From an uncultured Muribaculaceae bacterium (lineage in GTDB: Bacteria > Bacteroidota > Bacteroidia > Bacteroidales > Muribaculaceae), in the NCBI GenBank assembly GCA_947644475.1, contig CANRZQ010000083.1:1-10101 (forward strand): a stretch of DNA of 10,101 nucleotides. The letters are read 5' to 3'. Numbering within the stretch: position 1 is the stretch's first letter; each line of letters opens with the position of its first letter. Below, one piece after another: positions 5,299 to 10,101 of the stretch. The position numbers and the translations under genes were made by a program. The notes below the pieces were generated by a model. That model saw only the letters and a program-made list of their open reading frames with translations, did no database searches and was not told the origin of the DNA.

Positions 5299-6705
5299 TT
5301 AGAAGTGGGATGAGCCGTCGAAGCAGTGGGTGCAGATGCGGCACTTGGGCAGGCCTATCGAGGCGACGAGGTCTTCGATGGTGTTGAAGCGGAGGGAGTC
5401 GATGCCGAAGTGGTCGGCTATCTTCTGCACGAGCGCGTTGTATTCCGGGGTGCCGGTTGTGGCGTAGGCCTCGAGGTTCTTGTTGGGGTCGCCTTCGAGT
5501 TCGCCGATGATGCGTCGTGTAATCAATTCCATGTCGCTTTTCGAGGAGGTGTATCCCACGAAGGGGCATCCGTAGATGAGCGGGGGGCATGCGATGCGTA
5601 TGTGCACCTCTTTGGCTCCACATTCATAGAATGTGTGCACGTTGTCTTTCAATTGGGTGCCGCGCACTATCGAGTCGTCGCAGAATGCTATTCTCTTGCC
5701 TTTGATGAGGCTGGGATTGGGGATGAGTTTCATTTTTGCGACGAGGTCGCGCATCGACTGCTGGGAGGGGGTGAAACTGCGGGGCCATGTCGGGGTGTAT
5801 TTGCACACGCAGCGGCGGTAGGGGACTCCTTTGCCCACGGAATATCCGATGGCTGTGCCCACGCCGGAGTCGGGGATGCCGCACACGCAGTCGACTTCTG
5901 TCTCGTCGCGCTGTCCCATGAGCACGCCTGAGGCGTTGCGGGAGGCTTCGACGTTGACATTTTCGTATGTCGAGGTCGGGAATCCGTAGTAGACCCACAG
6001 GAAGGAGCAAATCTGCATCTCGGGGAGGGGGGGGGCAAGTTGCTCGACGCCGTCGGCTGTCACGCGCACGATCTCGCCCGGGCCAAGGTCGCGTATGTGC
6101 TCGTATCCGAGGTTGGGGAAAGCGGACGACTCGCTCGACAGGGCGTAACCTTCTTCACCGCGGCCAAGGGCTATTGGCGTGCGGCCAAGGCGGTCGCGTG
6201 CGGCAATGATGCCGCCGGGTGTGAGCAGGAGCATTGAGCATGAGCCTTTGATGCGGCCCTGGGCATGGCGTATGCCGTCGACAAAGTCTTTTCCTTCATT
6301 GATAAGGGTTGCCACAAGTTCGGTGGGATTGGTGAGGCCGGAACTTGTTTCGGCGAAATGTATGTGGTTTGCGAGCATCTCGCGCTCGAGGTCGCCGATA
6401 TTCTGAACCTTGGCCACCGTCACTATGGCAAAACGCCCGAGGTGGGAGTTGATGACGATTGGCTGCGAGTCGTTGTCGGATATTACTCCGATTCCGGTAT
6501 TTCCTTTGAAGCGTGGCAGTGTGCTTTCAAATTTCGTGCGGAAATAAGAATTTTCAAGACTGTGGATACTGCGGACGAAACCCAGGTCGCTGTCATAGGT
6601 GGCCATGCCGGCACGCTTTGTGCCGAGGTGCGAGTTATAGTCGGTGCCGTAGAATAGATCCGTGACACACTGCGTCTTTTTTGCACAACCGAAAAAACCT
6701 CCCAT
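5299..6705 (-). CDS. PurF-like amidophosphoribosyltransferase lacking glutaminase residues
   Basis: A 468-residue relative of PurF, which normally makes phosphoribosylamine from PRPP and glutamine in the first step of purine synthesis. The C-terminal phosphoribosyltransferase half is well kept: the PRPP loop FCDDSIVRGTQ (341-351) with D343/D344, CGIPDSGVG (275-283), KYTPTWPRSF (302-311) and a run of cysteines at 233, 380, 455, 458 and 461 that resembles the Fe-S ligands of Bacillus-type PurF. The N-terminal glutaminase-like half is altered. The protein starts MGGFFG where active enzymes start with the nucleophile Cys (MCGIVG-like), the HVRYPTAG-like segment is missing after GIG (71-73), and the HNG oxyanion motif is replaced near 92-98 (FAIVTVA). 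I chose the ATG at 6705 because it gives this family-like N-terminus; the frame also opens at 6753. I recall the same MGGFFG paralogue in Bacteroides beside a normal PurF elsewhere in the genome, so this is probably a conserved variant rather than decay. A promoter match lies upstream. Confidence 0.85.
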   Translation of the reverse strand: MGGFFGCAKKTQCVTDLFYGTDYNSHLGTKRAGMATYDSDLGFVRSIHSLENSYFRTKFESTLPRFKGNTGIGVISDNDSQPIVINSHLGRFAIVTVAKVQNIGDLEREMLANHIHFAETSSGLTNPTELVATLINEGKDFVDGIRHAQGRIKGSCSMLLLTPGGIIAARDRLGRTPIALGRGEEGYALSSESSAFPNLGYEHIRDLGPGEIVRVTADGVEQLAPPLPEMQICSFLWVYYGFPTSTYENVNVEASRNASGVLMGQRDETEVDCVCGIPDSGVGTAIGYSVGKGVPYRRCVCKYTPTWPRSFTPSQQSMRDLVAKMKLIPNPSLIKGKRIAFCDDSIVRGTQLKDNVHTFYECGAKEVHIRIACPPLIYGCPFVGYTSSKSDMELITRRIIGELEGDPNKNLEAYATTGTPEYNALVQKIADHFGIDSLRFNTIEDLVASIGLPKCRICTHCFDGSSHF

Positions 6706-6741
6706 AATGTGGTAATTTTTTGCTATTGGAATTTTAAAGTG

Positions 6742-6773
6742 CAAAGTTACCACTTTTTTCGCAAATTCTGCAA
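6742..6773 (-). promoter_or_regulatory. Promoter of the PurF-like gene
   Basis: On the minus strand, TTG (6771-6773), 21 bp, then TAACTTTG (6742-6749) matches the Bacteroidetes -33/-7 consensus. The expected start near 6736 would leave a leader of about 30 nt before the ATG at 6705. Confidence 0.6.
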
Positions 6774-6792
6774 CGCCCGCTTATTTTCTTTC

Positions 6793-6839
6793 AAAAAAAT
6801 TTGCGGGAGCCGCTTCTTGTTGGCAAGCGGCTCCCGCAA
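6793..6839 (-). terminator. Terminator of the OmpA/TPR lipoprotein gene
   Basis: Arms 6825-6839 and 6801-6815 form a perfect 15-bp GC-rich stem (TTGCGGGAGCCGCTT) with a 9-nt loop, followed on the minus strand by ATTTTTTT (6793-6800). It starts 21 nt after the lipoprotein stop and lies upstream of the PurF-like promoter, so it separates the two units. Confidence 0.93.
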
Positions 6840-6860
6840 TATGGGTGATGTGATGTATTA

Positions 6861-8549
6861 TCAGTTGAGAGCGGAGGAGAGGTTGAAGTTGGCGAATTCG
6901 AGGTCGGAGGCGGCACGCGATGCGAGCGACTTGTCGAGACGGATTGCCTGACGGAGGTTAGTGGTGACCATCTTCTCGTTGTTGGTGCGGGCGCCGAGGA
7001 TAGCCATCAGATAGTATGTGGTGGCGTCGGGGGCGTTGATGCCGGCGAGGGTAGATTTAGCCTTGTTGTAGTCCTTGGTAAGGATTTGAGCGAGGGCTGC
7101 GTTGTTGGACTTGCTGTCGCCGAAAGCGCGCACTGCGGAAGAAGCGTCGCCCATTTTGAGGGCGTAAACGCCGAGAGCCTCGTTAAGGCCGCCTACGCCT
7201 GCGGCAGCGCCGAAGAGCTGGTTGGCTTTGTCATAGTTTTTATCGAGGAGTTCGATGAGGCCGAGGTTCATCTGGGGCTCAGCGGCTTTGGAGTTGACTT
7301 GCGATGCTTTTTTGAACGAAGCCTTTGCTGCGGAATAGTCGCCGTCGATATACTGTGCCATGCCGAGGTCGTTCCATGTGCGGTAGTCTTCGGGATATTG
7401 CTCTACGGCCTGGTTGTAGATCTGGAGACGCTGGTTGTTGTCGTCGGTGAGAGTAGCGGCATAGAGGATTTCGTCGACGCTGAGGGCTTTGGGGTTGGAC
7501 GCGAAGAGGTTCTTGATTTCGGCGTCGGATTTACCGATTACGTCGATTGAGGCCGTGATGCGCGAGTAGCGGAGTTGGGGCAGAATCTGGTCGGCGAGTT
7601 GCTCGAATACGTTGGAGAGGTTGCGGATTTCGCGTTCGCGCTGTTCGGGGTCGTTGTACATTGAGAGCACGCTCAGGATAAGGTCTTTGTCCTGGATGTT
7701 GCTTTGAGCCACGAGGCGCTGGAAGCCTTCCCAGTCTTCGGGGGTGAATTGAGCGGTGAGTTCGCCGAATTCGGTGATTTTGTCTTTTTTGAGCTGGTTT
7801 TTGAGGTAAGCGGAGGTGTTGTTCTCACGTTCCTGGGCAAGGCGGGTGTTGAGGTCGATGCCGCCTTCGGGCGAAGCGTACGACTGGATGTTGAGTTCGC
7901 GGATTACACGCGAGGTGTCGGCAGAAGCCGAGCGGATTTCGTTTTGGAGTTCGGTCATCGCGTTTGTGCTGAGTTCCGACGAACGGATGTTGGCACGGTT
8001 GATGAGGAACATGATGTCGGCTGCGTATTTTTCTTCGATTACGCGCTGGAATTTGTCGGGAGCGAGGGCGGGGTTCACTGTGCCTGCGTCGGCGAGGGCG
8101 GCTGTGGCAACGAGGCCGTTAGCCACTTTCACGCGGGGAAGGACATATTGCTTGTTGCCCTGGTTGACGGTGAAGGCGAGTTCGAGCTCGCTCTTGTTCA
8201 TTTCGGGAGCGTAGGGGAATGATGCGGGGATTGTCACGGAGCCGCCACGTTCGTAGTTGATTGTGGGAGCGTTGCCGCGAACGTTCTCGCCCTGGAACGA
8301 GTAGGGCTGCGACGCCATTTCCGTGCCGTTGTAAACGAGGTAGGGTGTTACGGTCACGGATGCGTTTTTCACAAAGAATTTTGGCGGGATGTTACCGGTG
8401 ACTGTTGCAGGCACTTTTTCGCCGACAACTTCGAGGGGATTAGGGTTCACAGAGAAGTAATCGGACGAGAATTGGCCGAGTTTCTTGCCGCAGGACGACA
8501 GGGCGAGAGCCGCGCCGAGAGCAAATACGTAACTGACTTTAAGGTTCAT
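6861..8549 (-). CDS. Lipoprotein with OmpA-like segment and TPR repeats
   Basis: A 562-residue envelope protein. Residues 1-20 form a lipoprotein signal ending in the lipobox LSSC (17-20), with C20 the lipid-anchored residue. The next residues (GKKLGQ) lack the acidic residues of the Bacteroides surface-export signal, so it probably faces the periplasm. About 30-150 is rich in predicted beta strands. An OmpA/MotB-like peptidoglycan-binding segment follows, about 175-340: SYASPEGG (223-230), then N234, L237 and ER (240-241), the usual SHxD...G...N..LS..RA pattern with D changed to S, followed by EDWEGFQRLV (271-280) and ILPQLRYSR (322-330) as in related Bacteroidetes envelope proteins. The C-terminal third (about 370-545) is helical with TPR-type repeats, e.g. 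TWNDLGMAQYIDGDYSAAKA (391-410) and PQMNLGLIELLDKNYDKANQ (425-444). It probably tethers the outer membrane to peptidoglycan and scaffolds other proteins; the partner is unknown. It is monocistronic, with its own promoter and terminator. Confidence 0.85.
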   Translation of the reverse strand: MNLKVSYVFALGAALALSSCGKKLGQFSSDYFSVNPNPLEVVGEKVPATVTGNIPPKFFVKNASVTVTPYLVYNGTEMASQPYSFQGENVRGNAPTINYERGGSVTIPASFPYAPEMNKSELELAFTVNQGNKQYVLPRVKVANGLVATAALADAGTVNPALAPDKFQRVIEEKYAADIMFLINRANIRSSELSTNAMTELQNEIRSASADTSRVIRELNIQSYASPEGGIDLNTRLAQERENNTSAYLKNQLKKDKITEFGELTAQFTPEDWEGFQRLVAQSNIQDKDLILSVLSMYNDPEQREREIRNLSNVFEQLADQILPQLRYSRITASIDVIGKSDAEIKNLFASNPKALSVDEILYAATLTDDNNQRLQIYNQAVEQYPEDYRTWNDLGMAQYIDGDYSAAKASFKKASQVNSKAAEPQMNLGLIELLDKNYDKANQLFGAAAGVGGLNEALGVYALKMGDASSAVRAFGDSKSNNAALAQILTKDYNKAKSTLAGINAPDATTYYLMAILGARTNNEKMVTTNLRQAIRLDKSLASRAASDLEFANFNLSSALN

Positions 8550-8556
8550 ATGGATA

Positions 8557-8572
8557 TTGGTTGATTGGTTGA
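8557..8572. repeat. Two tandem copies of an 8-bp unit in the lipoprotein leader
   Basis: TTGGTTGA occurs twice without a gap, 7 nt upstream of the lipoprotein ATG. In the mRNA it reads UCAACCAAUCAACCAA. It could affect ribosome access or be chance. Confidence 0.35.
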
Positions 8573-8596
8573 TTTCAGGCTTTGATTTTGTTTTTG

Positions 8597-8626
8597 CAAA
8601 TTTACATATTAGGTTTCGATTTTCAA
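8597..8626 (-). promoter_or_regulatory. Promoter of the lipoprotein gene
   Basis: On the minus strand, TTG (8624-8626), 19 bp, TAAATTTG (8597-8604) matches the Bacteroidetes -33/-7 consensus exactly. The expected start near 8590 gives a leader of about 41 nt. Confidence 0.65.
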
Positions 8627-8631
8627 AAATT

Positions 8632-8650
8632 TTTAATAAATTTTATTAAA
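8632..8650. promoter_or_regulatory. 19-bp AT-only inverted repeat between divergent promoters
   Basis: TTTAATAAA and TTTATTAAA (9 bp each) are perfect inverted copies around a single T at 8641. It lies 5 bp upstream of the lipoprotein -33 box and about 76 bp upstream of the ptb -33 box. It could be a regulator site or an UP-like element, or simply a result of the AT-rich composition. Confidence 0.3.
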
Positions 8651-8680
8651 TTGGCCGGTGTCGCATACAAAAAGACACTT

Positions 8681-8710
8681 ATTGCACACCAATAACGGGA
8701 AACGTGCAAT
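8681..8710. promoter_or_regulatory. 7-bp inverted repeat upstream of ptb promoter
   Basis: ATTGCAC (8681-8687) and GTGCAAT (8704-8710) are inverted copies, centred 23 bp apart, just upstream of the ptb -33 box. The position suits an activator site, but a 7-bp match is weak evidence. Confidence 0.3.
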
Positions 8711-8726
8711 TTTCCATCGGTAATTT

Positions 8727-8757
8727 TTGGATATTGGGAGTATAATTCTTAAATTTG
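8727..8757 (+). promoter_or_regulatory. Promoter of ptb-buk
   Basis: TTG (8727-8729), 20 bp, TAAATTTG (8750-8757) matches the Bacteroidetes consensus exactly. The expected start near 8763 leaves a leader of about 29 nt before the ATG at 8792; no Shine-Dalgarno is visible in it. Confidence 0.7.
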
Positions 8758-8791
8758 CCACCGAACTATAACCTTACCACCACATCGTATC

Positions 8792-9688
8792 ATGATCACA
8801 AATTTCAACCAACTCATCGAAAGTCTCCGTCAGAGGGGCGAAAGGCGCACCGTGGCTGTGGTGTGGGCCTCCGACCCCACCACCCAAGGGGCAGTCGAGC
8901 GCGCCATCTCCCATGGCATAATCGACGCCATATTCGTAGGATGCTGCGATGAAGTGAAAAAGAATGCCGCGCTGATGAGCCACGCCGCGCATATCCGCTT
9001 TGTAGAGGCGGCCGACTGCGACCAGGCGGCCCGCGAGGCAGTGCGCCTTGTCCGCACAGGGGAAGCATCTGTGCTTATGAAAGGCATGCTCAACACCGAC
9101 AACCTGCTCCGCGCCGTCCTCGACAAGGAAACCGGCATTCTCCCCAAAGGACGCGTGCTCACACATATCACGGCCGCAGAGATTCCCGGCCACAACAAAC
9201 TGCTCTTTTTCAGCGACGCTGCCGTAATACCCTACCCCACCGACAGCCAGCGCGCCGAACAAATATGCTATCTCGCCGAGCAACTCCGCGCCATGGGCGT
9301 GGAATGTCCGAAAATAGCATTGATACACTGCTCCGAGAAAGTGGACGAACGCCACTTCCCTTTCACCGCCGGCTACCGCGAGCTGATTGCCCGCGCCGCC
9401 AACGGCGACTTCGGGCCCTGCATTGTCGACGGGCCCATCGACCTGAAAACAGCCTGCTCGGCCAAAGCCCTTGCCAAAAAAGGGCTTGAATCGCCGCTCG
9501 GAGGCGATTCCGATGCCGTGGTGTTCCCCGACATCGAAGCCGGAAATGTATTTTACAAGGCCGTGACGCTTTTCTGCGGCGCGGAGACAGCGGGCATTCT
9601 CAAAGGCACAATGGCTCCTGTCGTGCTTCCGTCGCGTGGCGACGATGTCACTTCTAAATTTTATTCACTGGCATTAGCATCTCTCTGA
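8792..9688 (+). CDS. ptb: Phosphate butyryltransferase
   Basis: A complete 298-residue cytoplasmic enzyme that exchanges the CoA of butyryl-CoA (or a branched-chain acyl-CoA) for phosphate, giving acyl phosphate. The family pattern is clear: LMKGMLNT (95-102), AVIPYPT (144-150), DGPIDLKTA (213-221), SPLGGDSDAVVFPDIEAGN (234-252) and PVVLPSRGD (276-284), as in the phosphate acetyl/butyryltransferase fold. The length is normal for Ptb and shorter than most Pta proteins. The butyrate kinase gene follows with a 1-nt overlap (TGATG), which settles the assignment to the Ptb branch and indicates a two-gene operon. A strong promoter match lies 35-65 bp upstream. The natural acid could be butyrate, isobutyrate or isovalerate; sequence alone cannot tell. 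Confidence 0.93.
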   Translation: MITNFNQLIESLRQRGERRTVAVVWASDPTTQGAVERAISHGIIDAIFVGCCDEVKKNAALMSHAAHIRFVEAADCDQAAREAVRLVRTGEASVLMKGMLNTDNLLRAVLDKETGILPKGRVLTHITAAEIPGHNKLLFFSDAAVIPYPTDSQRAEQICYLAEQLRAMGVECPKIALIHCSEKVDERHFPFTAGYRELIARAANGDFGPCIVDGPIDLKTACSAKALAKKGLESPLGGDSDAVVFPDIEAGNVFYKAVTLFCGAETAGILKGTMAPVVLPSRGDDVTSKFYSLALASL

Positions 9689-10101
9689 TGAAAAATATTT
9701 TGGCAATAAACCCGGGCTCGACCTCAACGAAGATAGCCGTTTACCGCGACGAGACCCCCGTACTTGTTAAGTCGATACCTCACTCTGCCGAGGAAGTGAG
9801 CAAATACGCACAGGTTGTCGACCAGCTTCCCATGCGAAAACAGTTGATTTTCGATGAACTGGAAAAAGCCGGCCTGCTCATGCAATTCGACGCGGTGATA
9901 GGCCGCGGCGGCCTGGCCCGCCCGGTTGAGGCCGGCGTATATCCCGTGACGCCACAGATGATTGAGGAAACCCTCGCGGCCCCTCACCAGCATGCCTGCG
10001 ACCTCGGGTGTGTCCTGGCCTACGACATCGCCGCACAGACAGGCGGCTGCCCGGCTCTTGTGGCCGACCCCGGCCGCGTCGACCAGCTCAACGACTACGC
10101 C
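9688..10101 (+). CDS. buk: Butyrate kinase (partial, 3' end off window)
   Basis: The first 138 codons of an ASKHA-fold kinase that converts acyl phosphate plus ADP to the free acid plus ATP, completing the route begun by Ptb. Visible motifs are the phosphate-binding NPGSTSTK (8-15), GRGGL (72-76), GGVYPV-like EAGVYPVT (81-88), the HACDLG segment (102-107) with the second half of the site, and VADP (125-128), all as in butyrate rather than acetate kinase. A full-length protein would be about 355 residues, so about 60 percent is missing. The ATG shares its A with the ptb stop, typical of translational coupling. It could be named a branched-chain-fatty-acid kinase, since that family overlaps. 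Confidence 0.93.
   Translation, partial: MKNILAINPGSTSTKIAVYRDETPVLVKSIPHSAEEVSKYAQVVDQLPMRKQLIFDELEKAGLLMQFDAVIGRGGLARPVEAGVYPVTPQMIEETLAAPHQHACDLGCVLAYDIAAQTGGCPALVADPGRVDQLNDYA

Noticed and set aside
5326..5931. A 201-codon plus-strand open frame opposite the PurF-like gene.
   Set aside because: It is an antisense shadow; the minus-strand protein has strong family motifs over the same stretch.
7086..8222. Plus-strand open frames of 154 and 172 codons opposite the lipoprotein gene.
   Set aside because: Their composition (many Val, Glu, Phe, Gly) is what the antisense of an alanine- and asparagine-rich gene gives, and they carry no known motif.
8774..9355. A 193-codon minus-strand open frame opposite ptb.
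   Set aside because: It is an antisense shadow without motifs, while ptb is clearly coding on the other strand.

Overview
The window looks like chromosomal DNA of a gut Bacteroidales bacterium, most likely Muribaculaceae-like. The evidence is GC-rich coding sequence with AT-rich gaps, start codons without clear Shine-Dalgarno sequences, three good matches to the Bacteroidetes promoter (TTG, 19-21 bp, TAnnTTTG), and gene families typical of the phylum (DUF5103/T9SS plug, DUF3109, an OmpA/TPR lipoprotein, a variant PurF). The genus is an inference. I see no phage, insertion sequence, CRISPR array, tRNA or rRNA.

Layout. Positions 3-963 (minus): a DUF3109 cysteine-rich protein followed by a VanZ-family membrane protein that runs off the left edge; the two overlap by 8 nt. 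Positions 1001-1129: a fold-back element made of two REP-like hairpins in inverted orientation (REPIN-like). Positions 1186-3113 (minus): uracil-DNA glycosylase (ung) followed by a DUF5103/type IX secretion plug-like protein, overlapping by 7 nt. Positions 3287-4918 (plus): a GadC-like amino-acid antiporter, divergent from ung, with a perfect 20-bp palindrome in its leader. Its terminator faces that of a 48-codon gene on the minus strand (5076-5222). Positions 5299-6705 (minus): a PurF-like amidophosphoribosyltransferase that has lost the recognisable glutaminase active site but keeps the phosphoribosyltransferase site. Positions 6861-8549 (minus): a lipoprotein with an OmpA-like segment and TPR repeats, with a strong terminator. 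Positions 8792-10101 (plus): phosphate butyryltransferase and butyrate kinase (partial), overlapping by 1 nt and transcribed divergently from the lipoprotein gene.

How the genes work together. The clearest functional unit is ptb-buk, which converts an acyl-CoA to the acid and makes ATP. ung and the plug-like gene, and DUF3109 and vanZ, are probably co-translated pairs, although their functions are not obviously linked. The rest is a mixed housekeeping region. The points most worth a second look are the glutaminase-less PurF paralogue, the REPIN-like element, the small membrane-protein gene with its own terminator and upstream hairpin, and the palindrome in the permease leader. None of these amounts to a clearly new multi-gene system.
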